DNA of 25,218 bases from Candidatus Omnitrophota bacterium (GCA_015233705.1 JADFXE010000004.1:1-25218), one strand, 5' to 3'; counted from the first letter of the stretch, positions 7,754 through 15,481 are shown. Made by a program: numbers and translations. The notes: generated by a model from the letters alone, not told the origin.

Positions 7754-7782
7754 TACTTAAAGCCATCCCAACCACAAGTCAA
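7754..7782 (-). promoter_or_regulatory. Weak candidate promoter for the beta-barrel gene
   Basis: On the - strand TTGACT (7782-7777) is a five-of-six -35 match. About 16-17 bases on is TTAAGT(A), ending at 7754, a poor -10. The position is about 30 bases before the start codon at 7725. It is supported mainly by the -35 box and the divergent arrangement. Confidence 0.3.
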
Positions 7783-7827
7783 TTTTTACGTCTGGGACGA
7801 TAAAAGTAAAGGAGAAATCACATTTTT

Positions 7828-7863
7828 TTGACATTATAAAAAGTAATGATTATAATCTGCCCG
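7828..7863 (+). promoter_or_regulatory. Perfect consensus sigma-70 promoter that starts at the comF start codon
   Basis: TTGACA at 7828-7833 and TATAAT at 7851-7856 are both exact consensus hexamers, separated by exactly 17 bases. A normal transcription start, about seven bases after the -10, falls at 7863, the first base of the comF GTG codon. The predicted message is therefore leaderless. No other site in the window matches consensus this well. Confidence 0.8.
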
Positions 7864-8585
7864 TGCTCAAATTTATCCTCAACGGCCTGGCCGACCTTGT
7901 CTTCCCGCGCAACTGCATCCTCTGTCACAAATACGATGAGGAAACGGCAGTGAATCTGCTCTGCCCCTCCTGTCGCGCCCAGATCCCCTACAACCACCCG
8001 CCCTTTTGCGCCAAATGCTCCCGCCACCTCAGAGGAACAAGCGAGAATGGCCTGTGTCCTGACTGTCAGAAACACCTGCCAGACTTTGACCTGGCCTGGG
8101 GCTTCACGCTCTACGAACCGCCCATGCAGGAGCTCATCCGCTCCTTCAAATTCCACAACAAGACCGCGCTCAGAAAGACATTCCATGCCGTGGCCCAAAC
8201 CTTTCTGGAACGCTACCCTGTTCATCTGAAGGGGTTTGACCATATTGTACCCATGCCGCTCACACCAACCCGGCTCAGGGAACGCGGCTACAACCAGGCC
8301 CAGCTCATCGCCGAAGGCCTGGCGGAACTCCTTTCCATCCCGTGCCTGACCGGAGAGTTGCTGCGCGTCAAACACACCCCGCGCCAGAGCGATCTGGACG
8401 AAAAAGAACGCTGGACAAACATCAGGGGCGCTTTTAGAATAAAAAACCTTTCTTTGTTCAAGGAGAAAAAGATCCTTCTCGTCGACGATCTTTTAACGAC
8501 CGGAGCAACTGCTTCCGAAGCTGCGCGAACGCTGAAGGCGGCAGGCGCGGTCAAGGTAGGCGTGATCGTGCTGGCCATCGCTTAA
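7863..8585 (+). CDS. comF: ComF family phosphoribosyltransferase-like protein
   Basis: The protein has 240 residues. The N-terminal third holds four CxxC pairs (CILC, CPSC, CAKC, CPDC), forming the double zinc ribbon typical of ComF. The C-terminal part has the PRPP-type motif ILLVDDLLTTGATASEAART. ComF homologues support DNA uptake and transformation, or act as accessory phosphoribosyltransferase-fold proteins; the true reaction is unsettled. The GTG start at 7863 is chosen because the N-terminus LADLVFPRNCILC aligns with the usual family beginning. There is no SD before it, and it coincides with the predicted transcription start. It is followed 21 bp later by lptF, so it probably leads an operon with the LPS-export permeases. 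Confidence 0.9.
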   Translation: MLKFILNGLADLVFPRNCILCHKYDEETAVNLLCPSCRAQIPYNHPPFCAKCSRHLRGTSENGLCPDCQKHLPDFDLAWGFTLYEPPMQELIRSFKFHNKTALRKTFHAVAQTFLERYPVHLKGFDHIVPMPLTPTRLRERGYNQAQLIAEGLAELLSIPCLTGELLRVKHTPRQSDLDEKERWTNIRGAFRIKNLSLFKEKKILLVDDLLTTGATASEAARTLKAAGAVKVGVIVLAIA

Positions 8586-8606
8586 TGCCAACGGGCAGAT
8601 CCGAAT

Positions 8607-9698
8607 ATGAGAATCATCCGTAATTACATCCTCAAAGAATGCGTCACCCCCTTTGTGATTTCCTTGGGGGTCCTGACCTTTGTCTTTCTCTTAGGTTACC
8701 TGCCCATGCTGGCCGACAAGGTCATCAACAAAGGCGTTGGCCTTTACGCCGTGACGCTGGCGTTCCTTTACAACATCCCGGTCCTAGTTGGTTACACGCT
8801 GCCGATTGCTGCACTCTCAGCCGTGATCCTGACCTTTGGCCGCTTCTCCTCGGACAATGAGATCATCGCGATCCGGGCCAGCGGCATCTCCTTGAGAAGG
8901 CTCCTGCTCCCGCTGGTGGCTCTGGGCGTACTTTTGTCCCTGTTCCTCCTTCTGCTCAACGACCGTATCATCCCCCGTGCCTATTATGCCCAGCGAGCGA
9001 TCCTCAAAGAGACCGGCGCCAAGAACCCGGCCGCGGTCCTGGAGGCCGGCACGTTCATCAATGACTTTCAGGGCTACGTGATGTTCATCTACCGGATCGA
9101 CCGTAACCGGCTTTTCAATATCCGCATCTACCAGCCCCAGCCCGAGGGACGGCCGACGCGCACCATCATTGCCCAGGAAGGCGAGTTCACGCCCGTACCC
9201 GGACAGCCCAAGATCATGCTCAAGCTCATGAACGGGACCTCCGACGAGCCCGACCTGACCAACCCCAACAATTTCTACAAACTGACCTTCAAGCAATCCT
9301 TCATGACCATGGATCTCTCGGACAAATCCGGCAAGGCCGAGCGCAAGCCCAAGGGCATGACCATGAAAGAAATCCGTGACGCCATCCAGGATTACGATAA
9401 GATGGGGATCGACACCAAACCCCTGGTCGCGGAATATCACCGCAAGATCACCTGGTCGCTGGCACCGCTCATCTTTATTTTACTGGGATTTCCGGTGGCG
9501 GTCATCACGCACCGACGTGCCAAAACAGCCAACCTTTTGCTTGCGGTCCTGTTCGCCGCGCCGTATTATCTGTTATCCATCGGCTGCCAGGCGCTGGCAA
9601 CCCAGAGCTTCGCGCGCCCGGACGTGGTCATGTGGCTGCCCAATATCATCGGCGGGGTCGTTGTCATCATCCTAAATTACAAACTATGCGAATCCTAG
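8607..9698 (+). CDS. lptF: LPS export ABC transporter permease LptF
   Basis: The protein has 363 residues of the YjgP/YjgQ (LptF/LptG) family. The N-terminal MRIIRNYILKE leads into transmembrane segments. A periplasmic beta-jellyroll region occupies about residues 130-250, and three further membrane segments lie at the C-terminus (about 285-360). SSDNEIIAIRASGIS is the conserved cytoplasmic coupling region that contacts the ATPase LptB. With LptG and LptB it extracts lipopolysaccharide from the inner membrane. LptB, LptA and LptC are not in the window. As the first of the two paralogues it is named lptF by position. The upstream SD is weak, so coupling to comF is possible. Its last 13 bases overlap lptG. 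Confidence 0.92.
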   Translation: MRIIRNYILKECVTPFVISLGVLTFVFLLGYLPMLADKVINKGVGLYAVTLAFLYNIPVLVGYTLPIAALSAVILTFGRFSSDNEIIAIRASGISLRRLLLPLVALGVLLSLFLLLLNDRIIPRAYYAQRAILKETGAKNPAAVLEAGTFINDFQGYVMFIYRIDRNRLFNIRIYQPQPEGRPTRTIIAQEGEFTPVPGQPKIMLKLMNGTSDEPDLTNPNNFYKLTFKQSFMTMDLSDKSGKAERKPKGMTMKEIRDAIQDYDKMGIDTKPLVAEYHRKITWSLAPLIFILLGFPVAVITHRRAKTANLLLAVLFAAPYYLLSIGCQALATQSFARPDVVMWLPNIIGGVVVIILNYKLCES

Positions 9699-10792
9699 AC
9701 AATTACATCACAAAGTCCGTCGTGCGCATCTTCATATCGGCGATCCTGCTGTTCTGTTTCCTGTACATCCTCATTGACCTGGCGATGCACCTGGATGATT
9801 TCTTCACCAACAAGGTCCCGATGGCCGTCATCCGCAGCTATTACATCTCCTTCTTCCCCCTCATTTTTGTGCAAACCTCGCCGATCGCCTGCCTGCTGGC
9901 GACGCTCTTCACCTACAGCACGCTCAACAACAATAACGAGATCATCGCGCTGCGCTCCAGCGGCATGGATTTCTGGAAGATCACCCGTCCGGCCATCATC
10001 TTCAGCGTCATGATCGCGGCCTTTGTCTTTATGGTGCAGGAAAAATTCGTACCCCAATCCGCTTCGCTCTCACAAGACATCAAAAAGGACACAATTGATG
10101 TCAAGGCCGACAATCGCTCCGGCAAACCGCAGCCCGTGAAAAATCTTTATTTTTACGGCATGGACAACCGGCTCTTTTATATCGACGAATACGACCCGGC
10201 GACCAGAACCATGAAAAGCCCCACGATCATCACCCAGGACAGCCGCCAGCGCCTGACGGAGAAACTGGTCGCTCTTAAAGGAGAATGGACAGGGTCCTCC
10301 TGGAAATTCACCAGCTGCCAGATCGCGACCTACAATCCCCTGGACCAGATCGCCGCGGCGGATGTGCACGTCTACACAGAGAAAACCGTGAACATCGGCG
10401 AATCGCCGTCTGACCTCATGAAACAGCATGCGGATGTCACGACCATGAATATCCACCAGCTCAGAGAATATATCAAACGATTCAAATCTTCCGGCGCTGA
10501 GGTCGCGCTCAGAGGCCTGCGGGTCGACCTGAACCAAAAAATCGCCTATCCTTTTGCCTGTATCGTGATCATCTTCGTCGGGTTGCCTTTTGCGCTCATG
10601 ACTGGCAACCGCAAGGGACTGACCTTTGCCTCGGTCGGGATCGCGCTGGCGATCGGGTTTCTCTTTTTCGTGGTGAATTCTATAGGTCTTGCGTTCGGAA
10701 AGCTGGGAGCCTTCCCGCCGGCCGTTGCGGCCTGGTTCGCGCCTATTCTCTTTCTCATCGCCGGCGTCCTCCTCATCCGGCGGATGTTCTAA
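9686..10792 (+). CDS. lptG: LPS export ABC transporter permease LptG
   Basis: The ATG at 9686 (368 residues) is chosen because MRILDNYITK matches the usual start of the family; an in-frame start 18 codons upstream would run deep inside lptF. The layout repeats that of LptF: N-terminal membrane segments, NNNEIIALRSSGMDFWKI as the coupling helix region, a periplasmic domain of about 150 residues and C-terminal membrane segments. It forms the LptF-LptG heterodimer of the LptB2FG exporter. It overlaps lptF by 13 bases, so translation is coupled. Its stop codon directly abuts the stop of the convergent AsmA-like gene with no base between, leaving no room for a separate terminator. Confidence 0.92.
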   Translation: MRILDNYITKSVVRIFISAILLFCFLYILIDLAMHLDDFFTNKVPMAVIRSYYISFFPLIFVQTSPIACLLATLFTYSTLNNNNEIIALRSSGMDFWKITRPAIIFSVMIAAFVFMVQEKFVPQSASLSQDIKKDTIDVKADNRSGKPQPVKNLYFYGMDNRLFYIDEYDPATRTMKSPTIITQDSRQRLTEKLVALKGEWTGSSWKFTSCQIATYNPLDQIAAADVHVYTEKTVNIGESPSDLMKQHADVTTMNIHQLREYIKRFKSSGAEVALRGLRVDLNQKIAYPFACIVIIFVGLPFALMTGNRKGLTFASVGIALAIGFLFFVVNSIGLAFGKLGAFPPAVAAWFAPILFLIAGVLLIRRMF

Positions 10793-11482
10793 CTACCTCT
10801 TCGATCCCTTAAAGAAATTCTTGAACGCCTGGCCCAGGGAATGAGCTGTTCCTTTGATATCACCAAGCACCTGATCCCCGAGCGTAAAGGCACTGGCAAG
10901 CCCCGCCGGCGTGAGTGCGGCCATCATCACCTCGGCGCTCAACTCCTGGGCACTGTTAATGTTGAGCAATTCCCTGTCCTTGATATCAACATCATACTTT
11001 GTAATCTTGGGTTCGGTCCCCGTCCGGAAGTAATCCTCCATAACGACCCTGCCGACACTCAACGAAACCAAATCAAACTTCATGCTCATCTGCTTTTCTG
11101 ATTGAGGCGGCAACTTGAGCGCGTTCACATTCAGCTGACCGTCCTTATTTTTGATAAGCCGCGCTTCCTTCAAATTCAGCCGCAGATAACGGACATGCAG
11201 CGTATTCTTAAAAAGCGCCGGGACATCCAACTGGACGGCGACTTCAGGGATATCAACCAAAACCTCTTTGGTCGGAAATCCATCAGGATTGTAAACCTTG
11301 AAACTCCGCATCTTGACCGACTGGCTGAGGATGCCGAGCGAAAAACTTCCGATCGAGACATCAGCCCCCAGCGTCTGCTTGGCCCCGGCCACAACCGCGG
11401 AGCGGATCAGGAAATCCTTGATCAGACCCAGGACGAACAGGATCGCAAAAATCAGCAGAAGAATGCTTAATACTTTTTTCAT
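10793..11482 (-). CDS. AsmA-like (DUF748-type) membrane-anchored protein
   Basis: The protein has 229 residues. A single N-terminal transmembrane segment (about 5-25) is followed by a periplasmic region beginning GADVSIGSFSLGILSQSVKM and containing VRYLRLNLKEARLIKNKDGQLNVNAL. This is the pattern of the AsmA/DUF748 repeat fold. Large relatives (AsmA, TamB, YdbH) form bridges that move lipids between the membranes; this one is short and may be an accessory or truncated form. SD AAGGAGG precedes the ATG. It is convergent with lptG, which also serves the outer membrane, but it is not in the same operon. The family call is by pattern only. Confidence 0.7.
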   Translation of the reverse strand: MKKVLSILLLIFAILFVLGLIKDFLIRSAVVAGAKQTLGADVSIGSFSLGILSQSVKMRSFKVYNPDGFPTKEVLVDIPEVAVQLDVPALFKNTLHVRYLRLNLKEARLIKNKDGQLNVNALKLPPQSEKQMSMKFDLVSLSVGRVVMEDYFRTGTEPKITKYDVDIKDRELLNINSAQELSAEVMMAALTPAGLASAFTLGDQVLGDIKGTAHSLGQAFKNFFKGSKR

Positions 11483-11513
11483 AAATGCCTCCTTGTCAGA
11501 ATTCCGCAGAAGA

Positions 11514-12680
11514 TCACTTCAGATAAATTCTCGGCAGGCGATTGCCCAGATTGCAAGCGATCTCGTAATTGATCGTGTCCGCCCATTCGGCCAGATCATC
11601 GGCGCTGATCTCGGAATCCCGCTGTTGCCCCAGCACGACCGCCTCATCCCCGATCTCGACCGTCCCGCCCCGCTGGGCGAGAGAAATATCAACAATCGTC
11701 TGGTCCATGGTCACCCGCCCCAGGACCGGACAGGGTAATCCGTTGATCAAAACATGCGCCTTGTTCGACATCGCGCGTAGATACCCGTCGCTGTAACCGA
11801 TCGCCAGGACCGCCGTCGGAATATCCGAGAGGGCCTTAAACGTGTGGCCGTAGCTGATGCCTGACCCACGCCGGATGGTCTTCACAAAAAGCACCCGTGT
11901 CTTGACCGACATGACCGGCTTAAGCGCAATGGCAGAACGCAACGCCGCATCCGGGTAAAGGCCGTAAAGCATGACCCCGGGACGGACCAGGTTGAAATAC
12001 CGGTTGCGGTAACCGCCGATCCCCATGCTGTTGGCTGCGTGAAGATACTTGAACGGGACCCCGGCCTTGATCAGCTCTGCGATCACATCCGAAAAGGCCT
12101 CGATCTGCTTCTCGGTAAAATGACGGTCCGTATCTGCGACGGGAAAATGCGTCAGGATCCCTTCGACCTGAATATGCCCGAGGCGCGCCAGACCCTTCAC
12201 AAAATCAACCGCCTCGCTGTAAGGCACTCCCAGGCGGGACATGCCGGTATCGACCTTGACATGAATCGCGACCTTCTTCCTGGCCTTCTTTGCGCAACGA
12301 TCCAATTCCCTGGCAAAAGCCAGCGTGCATACGCTCGGCGTCAGATCATATTTGACCAGATCCTTGGCAATCTCCGGAAGCGTGGATTCAAAAAGAAGGA
12401 TGCGCCGCTTGTTGCCTGACGCGCGCAGCTGGGCACCTTCCTGGGCATTGGAGACCGCAAAGAAACGTCCCCCGGCCTGATCAATAACTTTGGCGCAGGC
12501 GACCATGCCATGACCGTAGGAATCAGCCTTGACCACCGAAAGGATGTCAACATTGTGATTGATCCGCGGCTCCAGCTGCCGGGCCGCCAGCTTGCTGACC
12601 TGCTGGAAATTATGCCGGACCGCGGCAAGGTCGATCTCGACCCGGGTCAGAGGTTGGGAATACTTGGAAGTCTGATCCAT
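11514..12680 (-). CDS. alr: Alanine racemase
   Basis: This PLP enzyme makes D-alanine for peptidoglycan. In the 388-residue protein the PLP lysine is in VVKADSYGHG (K51), the catalytic tyrosine in SGISYGHT (Y277), with RPGVMLYG (233-240), GYSDGY (295-300) and GRVTMDQTIVDIS (321-333) also conserved. Length is normal. The sequence just before the ATG at 12680 is the edge of a 7-bp repeat block and contains no SD. The gene lies 11 bp after tsaB on the same strand, so re-initiation after tsaB is likely. The repeat probably displaced the original ribosome site. Confidence 0.95.
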   Translation of the reverse strand: MDQTSKYSQPLTRVEIDLAAVRHNFQQVSKLAARQLEPRINHNVDILSVVKADSYGHGMVACAKVIDQAGGRFFAVSNAQEGAQLRASGNKRRILLFESTLPEIAKDLVKYDLTPSVCTLAFARELDRCAKKARKKVAIHVKVDTGMSRLGVPYSEAVDFVKGLARLGHIQVEGILTHFPVADTDRHFTEKQIEAFSDVIAELIKAGVPFKYLHAANSMGIGGYRNRYFNLVRPGVMLYGLYPDAALRSAIALKPVMSVKTRVLFVKTIRRGSGISYGHTFKALSDIPTAVLAIGYSDGYLRAMSNKAHVLINGLPCPVLGRVTMDQTIVDISLAQRGGTVEIGDEAVVLGQQRDSEISADDLAEWADTINYEIACNLGNRLPRIYLK

Positions 12681-12683
12681 AAT

Positions 12684-12773
12684 AGCTGTTGTCAGCTGTC
12701 GGCTCTCGGGCTGTCGGCAGCGCTCTTCCCTGCTGACGGCTGACTGCTAACCGCTGACTTCTTCGTGCTGACC
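12684..12773. repeat. Large heptad-phased inverted repeat block at the tsaB-alr junction
   Basis: Units on the left: AGCTGTT, GTCAGCT, GTCGGCT (12684-12704), then an eight-base variant and GTCGGCA (12713-12719). Units on the right, in strict 7-bp phase from 12732: GCTGACG, GCTGACT, GCTAACC, GCTGACT, TCTTCGT, GCTGACC (to 12773). The two halves are inverted copies of one unit. The block encodes the last 25 residues of tsaB and reaches to within four bases of the alr start. Confidence 0.75.
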
Positions 12774-13456
12774 ATGCAATCCTGCGGATATAAATAGAGC
12801 GGCGCGAGCGTGTCTATCTTGTCGGTCTCGCCTCTCAGGAATCTCTGGTAACCCAGCCGCGCAAGTTCCTTGGCATGCGGCAGCCAGTGCTTGTCCGTCT
12901 CAAAGTGCGGCGTAAAACGCCCCTGCCATTCATGAGCCTTGGCCGTGATATGATCGCGATACAGCTGAATGCCGTCGCCAATGAACACGGTCTCGCCCTG
13001 AAGGAGCACCAGAACCTCGTCGATCGGCTTGAGGAGATATTCGCTCTTGCGGGTCAGGCCGGTATCTTTCTTCTCATAGATCGCGCTGTACAGAAGATTG
13101 CGACGGGCATCATTAATGACACAGACCTGTGTCGACGCGTGCGCCTTCACATTCATGGCGATCGCATCCAGGCTCGAGATGCCAACAACCGGCTTCTCGG
13201 TCACCATGATGAACGCCTTCATCATGGACATCCCGACCCGAAGGCTGGTAAATGATCCCGGCCCCAGGCCGACCACAAACCCGTCAATATTGTGAAGGAC
13301 AATGCCCGCCTGCTCCAGGGCATGCTCAATGTCAAAGGTGATGGTCAAAGACAGGTCTTTCCTGGGACGGGCATTGTGGGCCACAAGCGCCTTATCCCCG
13401 TCGGTCACGGCGATGGACAGATGTCTGGTGGATGTATCAACAGCCAGTATCTTCAT
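12692..13456 (-). CDS. tsaB: tRNA t6A modification protein TsaB, with a repeat-encoded tail
   Basis: TsaB is the inactive paralogue partner of TsaD in making N6-threonylcarbamoyladenosine at tRNA position 37. The 254-residue protein has MKILAVDTSTRHLSIAV at the start and GLGPGSFTSLRVG (63-75), the classical YeaZ signature. The family core ends near LAPLYLYPQDCMV (217-229). The remaining 25 residues (STKKSAVSSQPSAGKSAADS and five more) are low-complexity. They are translated from the 7-bp repeat block, which also supplies the stop. The start overlaps the tsaE stop by four bases (ATGA), showing translational coupling. TsaD and TsaC are not in the window. Confidence 0.92.
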   Translation of the reverse strand: MKILAVDTSTRHLSIAVTDGDKALVAHNARPRKDLSLTITFDIEHALEQAGIVLHNIDGFVVGLGPGSFTSLRVGMSMMKAFIMVTEKPVVGISSLDAIAMNVKAHASTQVCVINDARRNLLYSAIYEKKDTGLTRKSEYLLKPIDEVLVLLQGETVFIGDGIQLYRDHITAKAHEWQGRFTPHFETDKHWLPHAKELARLGYQRFLRGETDKIDTLAPLYLYPQDCMVSTKKSAVSSQPSAGKSAADSPRADS

Positions 13457-13923
13457 GAAAGTCTTCCGGAAACCCTGGTAAACCGCTCCTTCAGCGCCGT
13501 TCCCTCGAACGAAACCGCGACCGAGCGCTCATCACCGCCCGCATGCTTCAACTCCACATGCCAGTGGTCTTTCGGCATCAGATCCCCCAGCCGCTCTGAC
13601 CATTCTATAACAGCAATCCCTTTGCCGTAAAAGAATTCTTCATATCCTAGATCGAACAGGTCAGCGGCCCCGATGCGGTAAAGATCAAAATGATAGACCG
13701 GACACTTGGCCTCGTAGATGTTCATGAGCACGAACGTCGGAGAATGAACCTTGTTAGGGTCGATCCCCAGGCCCTTGGCTATTCCCTTGGTGAAGGCAGT
13801 CTTCCCTGCACCAAGGTCGCCAAAAAGGCATACAATGTCGCCGGCCTTAAGAAATTTCGCGAACCGCGCGCCCAGGGCCAGGGTGTCTTCATAACAATGG
13901 GAGAAAAATTTCAGTGTCTTCAT
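13453..13923 (-). CDS. tsaE: tRNA t6A modification ATPase TsaE
   Basis: TsaE is the small P-loop ATPase that drives cycles of the TsaB-TsaD complex. In 156 residues it shows the Walker A motif GDLGAGKT (35-42), HSPTFVLMNIY and VYHFDLYR in the switch regions, and VIEWSERLGDLMP, all typical. Length is normal. Its ATG overlaps the thiL stop by one base (TGATG), and its own stop overlaps the tsaB start, so thiL-tsaE-tsaB is a tightly coupled unit. Confidence 0.95.
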   Translation of the reverse strand: MKTLKFFSHCYEDTLALGARFAKFLKAGDIVCLFGDLGAGKTAFTKGIAKGLGIDPNKVHSPTFVLMNIYEAKCPVYHFDLYRIGAADLFDLGYEEFFYGKGIAVIEWSERLGDLMPKDHWHVELKHAGGDERSVAVSFEGTALKERFTRVSGRLS

Positions 13924-14918
13924 CAGAAATGGGCGAATGCCTTTTTCGTGAGCGCCACAATCTCACCGTCAACGCGCCTTAATGTTAACCCTTCGTGACG
14001 GTGAACAACCACGCCAACGGGATAAAAACGTTTCTGACGGATCAGAGCCTGCGCCTTGTTCCAGGGCAATGTGAACAACAGCTCGAAATCTTCCCCTTCG
14101 TAAAGCGCCTGCTCGAAAGTCGCACCACGGTTAACCGGGATCCTGGTCTCCTCCAGCACAGCACCAACCTTGCTCTGCTCAAGAATATGCCCCAGGTCGC
14201 CCACAAGTCCGTCGGAGATATCCATCATGGCCGAAGGCTGGAACTTCTTGACCAGAAAATGCGCCTCCTTCACGCAAGGCATGAACGTCAGATGCCGACC
14301 GGATTTGAACGACCCGCCCAGCGGTCCGGTCACAAAGATCACATCCCCGGGGTTAGCCCCCGAACGGAAGACCAGATCTTTCTTCCCGACCTCGCCGAGA
14401 AGCGCGACGTTAATGGTCAACGCCGGCGCCCGCACCGTGTCACCGCCGACAATGCTCACGCCAAACGTCCTGGCGCAGGCATGTATTCCCTTGTAAAGAG
14501 CCTCCAGATAGCCATACTCAATACCAGATCGGGCGACTCCGGAAGCGGGTTCCCTTCCGCCCGCAGGCCCGTCTTTTGCGGGGCGAGGCCGGAAGGGTGC
14601 CGCAGGAGGCAGGCCCCGATCTGGGCCAACAATAGGAACGCCAAGTGACACAACAGCAAAGGTCGGCGTGCCGCCCATGGCTGCGATATCGCTCACATTC
14701 ACTGCCATGGCCTTCCAGCCGACATCCTGCGCCGGCATGGTGCGCAGAAAATGTACGCCTTCCACGCACATGTCCGTCGTAAAAAGCTGCCGGCGCTTCG
14801 CGTCCAGCTCCAGCACGGCCGCGTCATCGCCCATGCCCCTGACGACCTTTCGTGAAAGGTTCTGAAATGGCTTCAGCCGTTCAATCAGACCGAATTCGCC
14901 GAGTTGGGATAATGTCAT
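13923..14918 (-). CDS. thiL: Thiamine-monophosphate kinase, interrupted in frame by a palindromic element
   Basis: ThiL phosphorylates thiamine monophosphate to thiamine diphosphate, the active cofactor. Visible in the 331-residue protein: GEFGLIERL near the start, VVRGMGDDAAVL (metal and ATP binding), FTTDMCVEGVHF, MAVNVSDIAAMGG, VSIVGGDTVR (about 154-163) and MMDISDGLVGDLGHIL in the C-terminal half. Residues 97-133 are a Pro/Gly/Arg-rich stretch foreign to the family, encoded by the element at 14524-14629. Without it the sequence reads SLGVPIEYGYLEALYKGI, as expected. The inserted loop lies after a strand in the N-terminal domain, so activity may be kept. An SD-like GGAAGAAG precedes the ATG. 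It is first in the thiL-tsaE-tsaB coupled set. Confidence 0.93.
   Translation of the reverse strand: MTLSQLGEFGLIERLKPFQNLSRKVVRGMGDDAAVLELDAKRRQLFTTDMCVEGVHFLRTMPAQDVGWKAMAVNVSDIAAMGGTPTFAVVSLGVPIVGPDRGLPPAAPFRPRPAKDGPAGGREPASGVARSGIEYGYLEALYKGIHACARTFGVSIVGGDTVRAPALTINVALLGEVGKKDLVFRSGANPGDVIFVTGPLGGSFKSGRHLTFMPCVKEAHFLVKKFQPSAMMDISDGLVGDLGHILEQSKVGAVLEETRIPVNRGATFEQALYEGEDFELLFTLPWNKAQALIRQKRFYPVGVVVHRHEGLTLRRVDGEIVALTKKAFAHF
14524..14629. mobile_element. 106-bp palindromic insertion element inside thiL
   Basis: The element is flanked by a 5-bp direct repeat CAATA (14519-14523 and 14630-14634). Arms: CCAGATCGGG 14524-14533 with CCCGATCTGG 14615-14624; CCCTTCCG 14552-14559 with CGGAAGGG 14590-14597; CCCGCA 14560-14565 with TGCGGG 14577-14582. 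It therefore folds into a long nested hairpin. Element plus one direct repeat is 111 bp, exactly 37 codons, so the thiL frame is kept and no stop is introduced. It is much richer in GC than thiL and codes for no transposase. It resembles in behaviour the Rickettsia palindromic elements that enter coding genes, though I see no evidence of common origin. Confidence 0.85.
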
Positions 14919-14990
14919 GCTCGCTTCTTCCGTGTCATTACAATGAGACTGTTTAAAGTCTTCGCCAACAACTGAGCAAAGGCTATTCTA

Positions 14991-15413
14991 TTATTCCTCC
15001 CAGGCAATATCTGCCGGACTGGCAGCATCCAGAGCCTCGTTTGGTGAAGAAGAGGAAGCCTCCGGCTCGCTGCGCTGCTGTCCGCCGCCATCCCTTTTCG
15101 GCAGAAAATGAATGTTGTTCGCCGTGATCCTGACGCGGCTCTGGGTCTTGCCGTCTTTCTCCCAGCGGTCTTGGCGCAGGCGCCCCTCGACAATGATGCC
15201 ACTGCCCTTCTTGAGGTACCGCGCGCAATTCTCGGCCACCACACCCCAAACCTCGACGTCAAAATAGGACACTTCCGTAACCTTCTCGCCGCCCTTGGAG
15301 TAGACGCGGTTGTTGGCGATCGACAGATTACAGACCGCTTTTCCTGACGGCAGATTCTTCAATTCCGGATCGCGCGTCAAATTCCCCATAATGTTCACAC
15401 TGTTCAAACTCAT
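14991..15413 (-). CDS. ssb: Single-stranded DNA-binding protein
   Basis: The protein has 140 residues with an OB-fold covering about 1-107: MSLNSVNIMGNLTRDPELKN, then VEVWGVVAENCARYLKKG and VEGRLRQDRWEKDGK, all standard SSB. It coats single-stranded DNA in replication and repair. A Gly/Ser/Gln-rich linker follows. The C-terminus is PADIAWEE instead of the usual DDDIPF-like acidic tip that recruits partner proteins; the hydrophobic residue is Trp and two Glu follow it. SD AAGGA lies eight bases before the ATG. It sits 72 bp upstream of thiL on the same strand. Confidence 0.95.
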   Translation of the reverse strand: MSLNSVNIMGNLTRDPELKNLPSGKAVCNLSIANNRVYSKGGEKVTEVSYFDVEVWGVVAENCARYLKKGSGIIVEGRLRQDRWEKDGKTQSRVRITANNIHFLPKRDGGGQQRSEPEASSSSPNEALDAASPADIAWEE

Positions 15414-15481
15414 GATCTGTCCTTTCCTGTTAGTCTATGTTCGATTTATCGTATTCCTATTACCCACAATTCATGTCCACC

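Noticed and set aside
14915..15262. Open - strand frame overlapping ssb
   Set aside because: It is a shifted reading of ssb, rich in Arg and Ala, with no motif.
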